Assembly (NCBI RefSeq): GCF_900112065.1
Contig: NZ_FOKE01000003.1
Location: 566,249-630,248 of the forward strand
Length of the DNA stretch: 64,000 nt
Direction: 5' to 3'
Source: Cohnella sp. OV330
GTDB lineage: Bacteria > Bacillota > Bacilli > Paenibacillales > Paenibacillaceae
Made by a program: the position numbers and the translations under genes. Within the stretch, counting starts at the first letter, position 1, and the number at the start of each line of letters is the position of its first letter. Below the pieces are notes generated by a model that did no database searches, was not told the DNA's origin, and worked only from the letters and a program-made list of their open reading frames with translations. Shown piece by piece: positions 52,762 to 61,689 of this stretch.

Positions 52762-53913
52762 ATGAAGAAGATCCTAACATTAATCGTAATCGTCTTTTCC
52801 GTCTTTTCCGTACTGACAGCCTGCGGCGGCAAGGGAAACAACAATTCCGCCGCGGGCGCAGCTTCGGCTTCGGCTGGCGCCGAAGCCTCTGCGACTGGCT
52901 CGCCGTCCGGGACGGCGGTCGGGAAGAAGCTGAAGGTTGCGTTCGTCTACGCGACGCCGATCGGGGAGACCGGCTGGAATTATGAGATGGACAGAGGGAG
53001 ATTGGCGTTGGAAAAGGAGCTCGGCGTCGAGACGATGGCGATGGACAACGTCACGGAGTCCGATGCGGGACGGGTGTTCGAGGATCTGGCACAGAAGTAC
53101 GACGTCATCTTCGGTACGACCTTCGGCTATATGGATGCGATGAATGCGGCTGCGGAGAAGCATCCGAACGTCAAGTTCCTGCACGCGACGGGCTACAAGA
53201 CGCTGCCTAACCTGGGCGTATACGCCGGACGCGAATATCAGAGCAACTATCTCGTCGGCATGGCCGCGGGAATGGTGTCCAAGAACGGCAAGCTCGGCTA
53301 CGTGGGGACGTTCCCGATCCCCGAGGTCATCTCCGCCATCAATGCGTTCGCGCTCGGCGCGCAGAGCGTGAATCCGAACGCTAAAGTGTCCGTCGTGTGG
53401 AGCAACACGTGGTTCGATCCAACGACCGAGAAGCAGGCGGCGGGCTCGCTGCTGGATACGGGCGTCGACGTTCTGGCCGCTTACCATGACGCGCCGACCA
53501 TTCTTCAGGCGTCCGCCGAGCGCGGCGTGTGGGGCAGCGGCAAGGATTCCGACATGAGCAAGTACGCGCCGGACACGTATTTGACCAACTTCGTGTGGAA
53601 TTGGACGCCGTACTTCGTGGAGGCCGTCCGCGCGATCCAGGAAGGGACTTGGCAGGCTGGCTCTTACTATGGCGGAATGAAGGATGGCGTGACCGATATC
53701 GCGCCGCTGGGTAAAAACGTGCCGCAGGACGTGAAGGACGCGGTGGAAGCGAAAAAGCAGGAGATACTGGCGGGGACGTTCGACGTCTTCGCGGGCCCGA
53801 TAAAGGATCAGGCAGGCACGGAGCGCGCCGCACAAGGCAAGGCCTTGACCGATGAAGAGATTCTCGCGATGAACTGGTTCGTGCAGGGCATTACGAGCAA
53901 AATTGAAAGCTGA
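52762..53913 (+). CDS. BMP-family substrate-binding lipoprotein
   Basis: 383 residues from the ATG at 52762, after GGGGGAGG. The signal peptide has a lipobox (VLTACGG), then a Ser/Ala-rich linker to about residue 50. The mature domain is of the Bmp/Med type (VAFVYATPIGETGWNYEMDRGR, FGTTFGYMDA, GYVGTFPIPEVISAINAFALGA). BMP proteins bind nucleosides, purines or related heterocycles for ABC import. No ATPase or permease genes follow, so the transporter parts must be elsewhere. It is 17 bases upstream of the Rieske oxygenase. Confidence 0.92.
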   Translation: MKKILTLIVIVFSVFSVLTACGGKGNNNSAAGAASASAGAEASATGSPSGTAVGKKLKVAFVYATPIGETGWNYEMDRGRLALEKELGVETMAMDNVTESDAGRVFEDLAQKYDVIFGTTFGYMDAMNAAAEKHPNVKFLHATGYKTLPNLGVYAGREYQSNYLVGMAAGMVSKNGKLGYVGTFPIPEVISAINAFALGAQSVNPNAKVSVVWSNTWFDPTTEKQAAGSLLDTGVDVLAAYHDAPTILQASAERGVWGSGKDSDMSKYAPDTYLTNFVWNWTPYFVEAVRAIQEGTWQAGSYYGGMKDGVTDIAPLGKNVPQDVKDAVEAKKQEILAGTFDVFAGPIKDQAGTERAAQGKALTDEEILAMNWFVQGITSKIES

Positions 53914-53929
53914 ACGGGAGGCGAAAGCG

Positions 53930-54913
53930 ATGACGGAGCATGACAAGGTGCTAATGCGGCAGTGGCATCCCGTTGCTTTCGCGCACGAGATCGGGGAAAA
54001 GCCGGTCTCGCGGGTGCTGATGGGGGAAAGGCTTGTCTTGTTCCGCACTTCCTCGGGCGTTCATGCCTGGAAGGATCTGTGCATCCATCGCGGCGCCGCA
54101 CTCTCGCTCGGATGCGTGAAGGACGACGCGCTAGTCTGTCCGTATCACGGCTGGCGCTACGACGGGACGGGGAGCTGCGTGCTCATTCCGCAGCAGCCGC
54201 CGGAACAGGCGATTACCAAGCAGGCCCGCACGACCGTGTACGAATGCAGGGAAGAGATGAACATCGTCTGGGCGCGGCTCGGATCGGATCGGCAGGCGGC
54301 GAATTTGCCGCCTTTTCCCGAATGGGACGATCCGGCCTACAAAACCGTCTATTGCGGGCCTTATCCGCTTCAAGCCTCGGCGCCCCGCGTCATCGAAAAC
54401 TTCCTCGACGTAGGCCACCTGGCTTTTCTCCACGAAGGACATCTGGGGGATTCGGCTTATCCCGAGATTGCGGATTACCGCGTCGAAATCTCCGAGGCCG
54501 GTATCCGCTCCTCCGGGATCGATATTTATCAGCCGGATCCAGACAGCACCGGCAAATCGGGCATTGCCCGGTACGTCTATGAGGTTCTGGGTCCGACGGC
54601 CGCCCGCCTTAGCAAGACGGACCCGCTGACCGGCCATATCTTTTCCATCCTGTTCGCGGTCAGTCCGATTGCACAGACTGAATCCGTCGTTTTCGTCGCG
54701 TTGGCGCGCAATTATGCGTTCGATCTGCCGGACGCGCAGTTCGCCGACTTCCAGACCTTCATCCTGCAGCAGGACCGGGCCGTTCTGGAGAGCCAGCGCC
54801 CCGAGCTGTTGCCTCTGGACCTGCAGGCTGAGCTGCATTTGAAGGCCGACCGGCTGAGCATCGCCTACCGCAGATGGCTGCGGGAGCGCGGCGTCGTTTG
54901 GGGGACGGCTTGA
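53930..54913 (+). CDS. Rieske-type aromatic/heterocycle ring oxygenase, alpha subunit
   Basis: 327 residues from the ATG at 53930, after GGGAGG. The N-terminal Rieske [2Fe-2S] site is CIHRGAALSLG and CPYHGWRYDG. The mononuclear iron site is NFLDVGHLAFLHEGHLGD, with the two His of the facial triad. At this length it resembles single-component-type oxygenases such as demethylases or hydroxylases rather than benzene-type dioxygenases with a beta subunit. It needs a reductase, not encoded here. Linkage to a BMP binding protein suggests an imported nitrogen heterocycle as substrate (inference). Confidence 0.88.
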   Translation: MTEHDKVLMRQWHPVAFAHEIGEKPVSRVLMGERLVLFRTSSGVHAWKDLCIHRGAALSLGCVKDDALVCPYHGWRYDGTGSCVLIPQQPPEQAITKQARTTVYECREEMNIVWARLGSDRQAANLPPFPEWDDPAYKTVYCGPYPLQASAPRVIENFLDVGHLAFLHEGHLGDSAYPEIADYRVEISEAGIRSSGIDIYQPDPDSTGKSGIARYVYEVLGPTAARLSKTDPLTGHIFSILFAVSPIAQTESVVFVALARNYAFDLPDAQFADFQTFILQQDRAVLESQRPELLPLDLQAELHLKADRLSIAYRRWLRERGVVWGTA

Positions 54914-54994
54914 CGAGCCGGTCCTGAAGTGCGCGGCCGGTTCTGCTGCAGCTCGGACTGTCGTTGTCGCATCGAAGCATGAACGGACGCAACG

Positions 54995-55034
54995 AAAAAA
55001 CAGGACGAAGCGGAAATTCGGGCTTCGTCCTGTT
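54995..55034 (-). terminator. Terminator of the GDP-mannose operon
   Basis: AACAGGACGAAGC and GCTTCGTCCTGTT form a 13-bp stem. On the minus strand it ends in TTTTTT. It also separates the convergent Rieske oxygenase gene. Confidence 0.9.
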
Positions 55035-55064
55035 CGCGCAGCTGAATGCCGTCAAGCTTAAGCT

Positions 55065-56144
55065 TCACACATACGCCGTCATCCCCTTGTTCTTCAGCAG
55101 CACGACGATGTCTTTTACGTCTTGGGCGCGATCCTTGGCGCAGATCAGCAGCGCGTCCTTGGTGTCGGCGATGATGAGGCCTTCGATTCCGATGGTGGCG
55201 ATCAGCCGCTCGTCCCCGTAGACGATGGAATCGCGCGTCTGGATGCCCAGGTGCTCCGCCTTGACGATGTTGCCGTGTTCGTCCGGCGGAATGATGGCGC
55301 CGAGCGCGTCCCAGCTGCCGATATCGTTCCAACCGAAGTTGCCCGGGATGACGGCCACGTCGACGCTGCGCTCCAGTATGCCATAGTCGATCGAAGTGCT
55401 CTGAAGCGTAGGGTAGACCGCTTTGATCAAGTCCATGCGCCGCTCCGGGTCCTCGCATGCCGCGAAGGGCAGCATCGCGTTGTGCAATCGGGGCAGATAG
55501 CGCTTGAAATTATCGATGATGACCGACGTTTTCCAGACGAATATGCCGCTGTTCCACAGATAATTGCCTGAGTTCAAATAGCCTTGGGCAATCGCGAAGC
55601 TGGGCTTCTCCACGAATTCAGATACTTCGTACACGCGGCAGGGCTCGGTTCGAAGCGTATCCGAAGCATGGGAGATATACCCGTAGCCAGTGGACGGAAA
55701 AGTCGGCTTGATCCCGATCGTGATCATCTTATCCGTCTCCTCGGCGACCGTGCACGCTTCGGTTAGCGTCTTCTTGAATTCGTCCACGTCCGTAATATGG
55801 TGATCGGAGGGGGATACGACCATCAGGGAGTCTCCGAATTGCCGGTCGATATGCATGGCCGCGAATAGGATGCTGGCCGCCGTATTGCGCGCGACCGGTT
55901 CGATGAGCACGTTGCCGGGCGGCACGCTCATGTGCATGATGCTCTCCAGCTGGACGGCTTGCGACGAATTCGTCACGATGATCGTGTTCTCCAGCGGCAT
56001 GACGTGCTTGAACCGGTCGATCGTGTCGTTCAGCATGATGTCGTTGCCGCTCAGGTTGATCAACTGCTTGGGCATCTCCTGGCGGGACAGCGGCCAGAAA
56101 CGAGTCCCTCCGCCGCCGGCCAGAATCGTCGCGAACCTATGCAC
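55065..56144 (-). CDS. manC: Mannose-1-phosphate guanylyltransferase
   Basis: 359 residues from a GTG that overlaps the preceding gene. The pyrophosphorylase signature is LAGGGGTRFWPLSRQEMPKQ (residues 8-27). Further family blocks are VSPSDHHI and FVEKP. It makes GDP-mannose from GTP and mannose-1-phosphate. The length corresponds to the nucleotidyltransferase plus a short beta-helix domain, without the phosphomannose isomerase domain of bifunctional enzymes. It is the last gene of a three-gene operon with a glycosyltransferase, which probably uses the product. Confidence 0.92.
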   Translation of the reverse strand: MHRFATILAGGGGTRFWPLSRQEMPKQLINLSGNDIMLNDTIDRFKHVMPLENTIIVTNSSQAVQLESIMHMSVPPGNVLIEPVARNTAASILFAAMHIDRQFGDSLMVVSPSDHHITDVDEFKKTLTEACTVAEETDKMITIGIKPTFPSTGYGYISHASDTLRTEPCRVYEVSEFVEKPSFAIAQGYLNSGNYLWNSGIFVWKTSVIIDNFKRYLPRLHNAMLPFAACEDPERRMDLIKAVYPTLQSTSIDYGILERSVDVAVIPGNFGWNDIGSWDALGAIIPPDEHGNIVKAEHLGIQTRDSIVYGDERLIATIGIEGLIIADTKDALLICAKDRAQDVKDIVVLLKNKGMTAYV

Positions 56145-57240
56145 GATGGATCACCGAATGCGCGATGCAGTAGGAGACGATATTTTCCGAGCCTTGATTG
56201 AGATTCAGCCCGCTGGCGTGGATGCCGTCGTAGCAGCCGCCCGTCTGCGGGTCGATCAGGGACAGCCCGGCGGAATTCCGTCCGTGGAACCAGTCTAGGC
56301 AAAGGCGGGCTTGATCCAGATAGGAGGAGGTGCCGAGCATGTCGTAGGCTTCGTGCAGGGCAAGCAGCGTCTCGCAGGCCTCGATCGGCTGCTCGTCGTA
56401 CGGAGCCGCCGTCTCGCCGCGAACGAGCCAGCCATGACTGCCGACAGGCTTGAAGTAGCCTTCCTTCGAGAAGGTATGCGACGTCAGGAAAGCGAGGCTC
56501 GACTTCGCCGTATACCGCAGATCTGCCCTGCCGCTTAGCCTCGCCGCCTTGAGCAGCGCCCAGGGCAACATCGCGTTGCCGTAGGTGACGCTGTCCTCGA
56601 ACCATTGCCAGTCTACAGTCGAATACTGCTCGAATTGCGTCAGCAGGCGATCCGCCATCTGCTCGATCAGATCGCGAATCTCCCAGTGCGGCAGGAATGA
56701 CCTTGCCTTTTCGCTCTTGTCCATATAATCATAAGGGAAAGCATAACGGAGAGAGCCTTTGGTCTCGAGCATATAGGCAAGCCCGACAAGCGCGTAGGCG
56801 ATCGCTCGAGGGGAGCGCAGCTCGGCGATGCGCGGAAGTGCCCTGTCGATCATGAATCTGCACGTATTTTGCATATTGTCCGGTACGGTCGGCTCGGAAA
56901 GCGTGAAGCCGAGCGCCCATACGCAGCGCCCGAGGCAGTCCTCCGACCCGACCGCCTCGGCGAAGCTGCGGTTGTAGTCCATGAAGTTGCGGAAACTGCC
57001 GTCCTCGTTTTGCGCATGGTGGATAAAGGAAAGATAGGTGCCGGCCAAGCGGAGCCAGTCTTCGCCCGGATGGTTGCGGTGCAGCAAAACGGCTGCGATG
57101 AGCGCACGTCCGTTGTCGTCCGAGGTGTAGCCATGAGTGCGGTCGGGCACGCCGAACTTCGTATGCTGGAAGATGCCCGTATCGTCCGTCAGGCTGCGCA
57201 AGTAATCGGCGTGAAGCGGCTTCACTTGGGATAGGTTCAT
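56137..57240 (-). CDS. (alpha/alpha)6-barrel, glycosidase-like protein of a glycosyltransferase operon
   Basis: 367 residues from the ATG at 57240 that overlaps the upstream stop (TAATG). The sequence consists of helical pairs with sugar-processing (alpha/alpha)6 features (TSDDNGRALIAAVLLHR, WFEDSVTYGNAMLPWALL, GRADLRYTAKSSLAFL, and the final NQGSENIVSYC block). No signal peptide. Homologues are usually found next to GT4 glycosyltransferases and sugar-nucleotide enzymes and are annotated loosely as glycosidase or glycosyltransferase. It may trim or modify a mannose-containing product. The activity is not established. Confidence 0.75.
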   Translation of the reverse strand: MNLSQVKPLHADYLRSLTDDTGIFQHTKFGVPDRTHGYTSDDNGRALIAAVLLHRNHPGEDWLRLAGTYLSFIHHAQNEDGSFRNFMDYNRSFAEAVGSEDCLGRCVWALGFTLSEPTVPDNMQNTCRFMIDRALPRIAELRSPRAIAYALVGLAYMLETKGSLRYAFPYDYMDKSEKARSFLPHWEIRDLIEQMADRLLTQFEQYSTVDWQWFEDSVTYGNAMLPWALLKAARLSGRADLRYTAKSSLAFLTSHTFSKEGYFKPVGSHGWLVRGETAAPYDEQPIEACETLLALHEAYDMLGTSSYLDQARLCLDWFHGRNSAGLSLIDPQTGGCYDGIHASGLNLNQGSENIVSYCIAHSVIHRA

Positions 57241-58424
57241 TAGACCACGCTCCCTTGGACGGGATAGGACGAGCCGACGACATCGCGGATGAGCGCGGCG
57301 TATTCCTTGGCGATCTGGTCCCACATCATCTGCCGCCCCAGCTCTGCCGTTTTTCGCTCCATTTGCAGCTTTTTATCCGGATGGTCCAGTACGTCCAACA
57401 GCTGCGTCTGCAGCGACTTCGCGTCGCGGAAGTCCGCGAGCAGCCCCCGGCCGTCCCCCAGCATCTCCGTCGCATAGCGATACGGAGTCGATACGATGAC
57501 CCGTCCGTAGCCGACGCCGTAAGCGAGCGTGCCGCTGACCGCTTGCTCGCGGCCCAGATAGGGCGTCATATAAATATCCGACAGCACCAGCGAATGGACG
57601 ACTTCCTCTTGCGTCAGCAGCTTGTCGACGAAGCGCACATGTTCGTTCAGACCTAACCGCTCCACTTGCTCGGTGAGCTGCCGGCGGTATACCTCGCCAA
57701 CCTCCTGTTTGACGACCGGATGCGTCTTGCCCCATACGACGTACAGCGCGTCCGGATGGCGGGACACGACGCTGCTCATGGCCTCGATGGCGTATTCGAT
57801 GCCTTTGCCCGGGCTCAGGAAGCCGAACGTGGACACGATCTGCCTTCCGGCGTAGCCGTACCGGCTTTTGAGCGAATCACGCGATTCGGCGGACAGGCGA
57901 GGTACGCCGTGATGATACATACGGATCTTGTCTGCAGGAATGCCGTATATATGGCGAAGATCGGCCACCGTGCTCTGCGCCATCGTGACCGAGCGATCGC
58001 TCCATTCGCCCAGCAGCGAGACGATGCGGCGTTGGGCGGGGCTCGGAGCGGTCAGCACGGTATGGAAAATGACGATAAAAGGGATCGTCAGCCGCTTCGC
58101 CAGCTCCAAAACGTATTCTCCGCACTCGCCGCCATAGATGCCGAATTCATGCTGGATGACGAGAAGGTCGACATCCGAACGATTGAGTTCGTGCGCGATT
58201 CGGGCATATTCGCTTTTGTTCTCTTGCTCGAAGCTCATCATCACGTTTTTGCCATACGCATAAGCGGAATTGTTGTTGACCGCAATGACGCGCGGCGCAC
58301 TAAAATCTTCTAATAGACCGAATTCGTGGATGAGGTCATGGGTGAAGGTTGCAAGACCGCATTCACGCGGAAGATACGTTCCCAGAAAAGCCACGTTGAT
58401 GTTTTTGTTCGTTTTATTTTGCAA
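57240..58424 (-). CDS. GT4-family glycosyltransferase
   Basis: 394 residues from a TTG seven bases after AGGAGG; the frame is open to 58616, but that part looks non-coding. The start INVAFLGTYLPRECGLATFTHDL is typical of a group of GT4 enzymes. The C-terminal half has the GT-B nucleotide-sugar site (STFGFLSPGKGIEYAIEA, then EQAVSGTLAYGVGYGRVIVSTPY). Cytoplasmic or membrane-associated transfer of a sugar, probably from GDP-mannose given the manC gene in the same operon. The acceptor is unknown. Confidence 0.88.
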   Translation of the reverse strand: MQNKTNKNINVAFLGTYLPRECGLATFTHDLIHEFGLLEDFSAPRVIAVNNNSAYAYGKNVMMSFEQENKSEYARIAHELNRSDVDLLVIQHEFGIYGGECGEYVLELAKRLTIPFIVIFHTVLTAPSPAQRRIVSLLGEWSDRSVTMAQSTVADLRHIYGIPADKIRMYHHGVPRLSAESRDSLKSRYGYAGRQIVSTFGFLSPGKGIEYAIEAMSSVVSRHPDALYVVWGKTHPVVKQEVGEVYRRQLTEQVERLGLNEHVRFVDKLLTQEEVVHSLVLSDIYMTPYLGREQAVSGTLAYGVGYGRVIVSTPYRYATEMLGDGRGLLADFRDAKSLQTQLLDVLDHPDKKLQMERKTAELGRQMMWDQIAKEYAALIRDVVGSSYPVQGSVV

Positions 58425-58658
58425 ACAATTACCTCCTGATTTAATAATTAATTCCAAAAAATGAGCAATAAAAAAAGAAATAAAGATGGTCTTCATTTCT
58501 CGACGTAATGAAATATAAGATTGAGGGGGAGGGGTCAGAGGAAGTGGTTGATTTTCGGTTAACGACATGATATCATAAAATATTTTGGAAAATTGTTCTC
58601 CTATCAACAATAGCATCGTAAAGTGTATCTGTCAATTCGGGCGTCGCGGCTTCATTGA

Positions 58659-58725
58659 CATGACATTTGTCACATCGCATCATGACGCTTGTGACTTATA
58701 GTGCCTCCCCTCCGGCGTTTACAAT
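58659..58725 (+). promoter_or_regulatory. des promoter with DesR-type operators
   Basis: TGACATTTGTCA (58661-58672), within ACATGACATTTGTCACAT, closely resembles the B. subtilis DesR box. A second, weaker site TGACGCTTGTGA lies 22 bases (two turns) downstream. TACAAT at 58720-58725 is the -10; the -35 (TATAGT) is poor, as expected for a promoter that needs phosphorylated DesR. The remaining part of this 360-bp gap contains the upstream region of the glycosyltransferase operon. Confidence 0.7.
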
Positions 58726-58783
58726 GAATATAACGTCGCGGCACTCCTGTCCGTCGGACGTTCACCGAGGGGGAATTGTGCAT

Positions 58784-59839
58784 ATGAAACACGCAAGCGA
58801 GATCGCCGAACTCAAAAAAAGCATGCTTCCTTTTGAAAAAACGGACGCGAAGTCCAGCATCCGGCAGCTGATCAATACGCTGGGACCGCTGCTTTTGCTA
58901 TGGTACGCCGGCTATGCCAGTCTTGCCGTATCTTATTGGCTCGCCCTTCCGATCCTGATCGTCGCATCGGGATTCGTCATACGCACCTTTATCTTGTTCC
59001 ACGACTGCTGTCACGGCTCATTCTTCAAGAGCAAGCGGGCGAACGACATCCTGGGCACGCTGCTGGGCGTGTTGACGCTGGTACCGTACCGGCAGTGGAA
59101 AAACAGCCATGCGAAGCATCACGCCACAAGCGGCAACCTCGACAAAAGAGGGGACGGCGACATCTGGATCCTCACCGTGGACGAATATGCTTCGGCTCCT
59201 TTGTGGAAGCGCCTGGCCTACCGTTTTTACCGCAATCCGGTCGTCATGTTCGGGCTCGGACCGGTCTTCGTCTTCATGCTGCAATATCGCTTTAATGCGA
59301 AAGGCGCGCGGCGCAAGGAGCGCCTGAACACTTATCTGACCAATGCGCTCATCGTCTCGCTCTATGCGGGCATGATCTGGGCGATCGGCTGGGAAGCGTT
59401 CGTCCTCGTGCAGGGGCCGATCTTCTTCTTCTCGGGATTGCTCGGCATCTGGCTCTTCTACGTGCAGCATCAGTTCGAGGATTCTTACTTTGAAAACGAT
59501 CCGGACTGGAGCTACGTGCAAGCGGCCGTCGAAGGCAGCTCGTATTACAAGCTTCCCCGCGTCCTGCAATGGATCACGGGCAGCATCGGGTTTCATCATG
59601 TGCATCACCTGAATCCCAAGGTTCCCAACTACAATCTCGAAAAGGCGCATCTGGCCACGCCGCCGCTTCAGCGCGCCGCCACGCTTACGTTGGCGACCAG
59701 CCTGGAATCGTTGCGATTCCGCCTGTGGGACGAGGAGAACAAGACGTTCGTCGGCTATCGCAAGATCAAGCGGCCGGCCGTCGGCTTGCATGCTTCCGGC
59801 GCGGTATTGAAGAAGCCGGCCAGAGCCGGGGGTAAATAA
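58784..59839 (+). CDS. des: Acyl-lipid fatty acid desaturase
   Basis: 351 residues from the ATG at 58784; a GTG two codons earlier is also possible after GAGGGGG. The three His boxes of membrane desaturases are present: HDCCHGS, HAKHHATSG and HHVHHLNP. Several membrane helices lie around them. Length and motifs match B. subtilis Des (352 residues), which inserts a cis double bond into membrane phospholipid acyl chains after cold shock. The desK and desR genes follow directly, which supports the assignment. Confidence 0.93.
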   Translation: MKHASEIAELKKSMLPFEKTDAKSSIRQLINTLGPLLLLWYAGYASLAVSYWLALPILIVASGFVIRTFILFHDCCHGSFFKSKRANDILGTLLGVLTLVPYRQWKNSHAKHHATSGNLDKRGDGDIWILTVDEYASAPLWKRLAYRFYRNPVVMFGLGPVFVFMLQYRFNAKGARRKERLNTYLTNALIVSLYAGMIWAIGWEAFVLVQGPIFFFSGLLGIWLFYVQHQFEDSYFENDPDWSYVQAAVEGSSYYKLPRVLQWITGSIGFHHVHHLNPKVPNYNLEKAHLATPPLQRAATLTLATSLESLRFRLWDEENKTFVGYRKIKRPAVGLHASGAVLKKPARAGGK

Positions 59840-59841
59840 TT

Positions 59842-59869
59842 TTTGCATCCGGCCGGATTAGGCTACAAT
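59842..59869 (+). promoter_or_regulatory. Promoter of desKR
   Basis: TTTGCA, 16 bases, TACAAT, starting right after the des stop. It would allow desKR expression apart from the cold-induced des transcript. Confidence 0.5.
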
Positions 59870-59905
59870 GAGAGGACGACGAACAACGAGGGAGGAGCGG
59901 GGTCC

Positions 59906-61042
59906 GTGCAAAAGTGGTATCACATTTTCCAGCGGAGCACGGGGCTCAGCCCGTATATATGGGTCGTCTTTTACATCCTCCCTTTTTATTTCGTGTTCCG
60001 CTCCTCGACGATGTACCACGCGCTGATCGGCATTTTTATGATCGTCGCGTTTTTTGTTTGTTATTTGCTATCGTTCAGTTCGAAGGGCTGGCTCGTTTAT
60101 TTTTGGACCTCCGTGCAAATTTTATTTTCGATCGCGATGACGATGATGTTCGGATACGTCTATTTTTCCATTTTTACCGCCTTTTTCATCGGCAATATGC
60201 AGCGGAAGGCCGGCTTCATCACGCTGTACACGGTCCATTTGGCGATGACGCTGCTGTCGGTCTACGTCGGCTATATGCATGCCAACGCGGTGTTGATCGA
60301 GCAGGCGCCGTTCGTGTTCGTCTGCCTGATCGCGGCGACGCTGCTGCCGGTAACGACCTACAACCGCAACAAAAGCGAGCTCCTGCAGGGAGAACTCAAC
60401 GACGCGAACAAGCGGATCTCCGAGCTCGTGAAGCTGGAGGAGCGCCAGCGCATCGCGCGGGACCTGCACGACACGCTCGGGCAGAAGCTCGCCCTGATCG
60501 GGCTCAAGAGCGATCTGATCGCCAAGCTGATCCGCAAAAACCCGGACCGGGCGGAAGCCGAAATCGACGACGTCCGGCATACGGCCCGCAACGTGCTTAA
60601 GGAGCTTCGGGAACTGGTGACGCAAATGCGCGGCACGCACGTGGAGGAAGAGATCTTCCGCCTGCGGCAGATTCTGATGGCGGCGGACATCGAATTCACG
60701 TTGACGGGCGATCCGAAGCTGGCGAATACTTCGCTGCTCAACGAGAACGTGGCGTGCATGTGCCTCAAGGAAGCCGTGACAAACATCGTCAAGCACAGCA
60801 GGGCTACCGCCTGCGCCATCGAGATCGAGCAGACGGCGGCCGAGCTGCGCATCCGCGTGCGGGACAACGGCGTAGGTCTCGGCACCGGCGCATCCTTTCA
60901 TAGAGGGAACGGGCTTCGGGGAATGAAGGAAAGGCTTGAATTCGTGAACGGGTCTCTGGAGATCGCGTCGCGGGAAGGTACGGAGGTCGTCATCAAGGTG
61001 CCGAACATCTTGATTCAGGCGAAAGGGGAGGCGCAGCCATGA
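59906..61042 (+). CDS. desK: Membrane thermosensor histidine kinase DesK
   Basis: 378 residues from a GTG after GGGAGGAG. The N-terminal part has about five membrane helices (about 20-165), as in DesK, whose bilayer thickness sensing controls activity. The HisKA_3 dimerisation helix holds the phospho-acceptor His188 (RIARDLHDTLGQKL), and the ATPase core follows (EAVTNIVKHS N-box, RDNGVGLG). B. subtilis DesK is 370 residues. The stop overlaps the desR start. Confidence 0.92.
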   Translation: MQKWYHIFQRSTGLSPYIWVVFYILPFYFVFRSSTMYHALIGIFMIVAFFVCYLLSFSSKGWLVYFWTSVQILFSIAMTMMFGYVYFSIFTAFFIGNMQRKAGFITLYTVHLAMTLLSVYVGYMHANAVLIEQAPFVFVCLIAATLLPVTTYNRNKSELLQGELNDANKRISELVKLEERQRIARDLHDTLGQKLALIGLKSDLIAKLIRKNPDRAEAEIDDVRHTARNVLKELRELVTQMRGTHVEEEIFRLRQILMAADIEFTLTGDPKLANTSLLNENVACMCLKEAVTNIVKHSRATACAIEIEQTAAELRIRVRDNGVGLGTGASFHRGNGLRGMKERLEFVNGSLEIASREGTEVVIKVPNILIQAKGEAQP

Positions 61043-61638
61043 TTCGAATCGTCATCGCCGAAGACCAGCGGCTGCTGCTCGGCGCGCTGGCGTCCGTGCT
61101 CGATCTCGAGGAAGACATGGAGGTAGTCGGCAAGGCGGAGAACGGCGTGGAAGCGCTGCGGCTCGTCAAGCTCTATCAGCCGGACCTGTGCGTCATGGAC
61201 ATCGAGATGCCGCTCAAGAGCGGATTGGAGGCCGCGGAGGAGCTGAAGGGCTCCGGGTGCAAAATCGTCATCCTGACCACGTTCGCCCGGGCGGGCTACT
61301 TCGAGCGGGCGGTGAAGGCGGGCGCGCACGGCTACCTGCTCAAGGACAGCCCGAGCGACGAGCTGGCCGATTCCCTGCGGACGATCATGTCAGGCCGCCG
61401 AATCTACGCCGCCGAGCTGGTCGACGAAGCGTACAACGAAGAAAACCCGCTCACGGAGCGGGAAAAAGAAGTTATCGGATTGATGGCCGACGGCAAAAAC
61501 ACGAAGGAAATCGCGAGCGAGCTGTTTCTGTCGAACGGCACCGTCCGCAACTATATCTCCGTCATCCTCGACAAGCTCGACGTCAGCAACCGGATCGAGG
61601 CGATCAAGCGGTTCAGGGAGAAGGGCTGGTTCAAGTGA
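61039..61638 (+). CDS. desR: Response regulator DesR
   Basis: 199 residues, the same length as B. subtilis DesR. The receiver domain has phospho-acceptor Asp54 (LCVMDIEMP), a conserved Thr in ILTTFARAGY and Lys in LLKDSPSDEL. The LuxR-type helix-turn-helix (LTEREKEVIGLMADGKNTKEIA...GTVRNYIS) binds the repeats upstream of des. The expected role is activation of des in the cold and feedback when the membrane is fluid. Confidence 0.93.
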   Translation: MIRIVIAEDQRLLLGALASVLDLEEDMEVVGKAENGVEALRLVKLYQPDLCVMDIEMPLKSGLEAAEELKGSGCKIVILTTFARAGYFERAVKAGAHGYLLKDSPSDELADSLRTIMSGRRIYAAELVDEAYNEENPLTEREKEVIGLMADGKNTKEIASELFLSNGTVRNYISVILDKLDVSNRIEAIKRFREKGWFK

Positions 61639-61689
61639 CTTGAGCCTGGCAAGAAGATACGAGCCCCCGGCCGCCTCTCTCGGTCCTTC

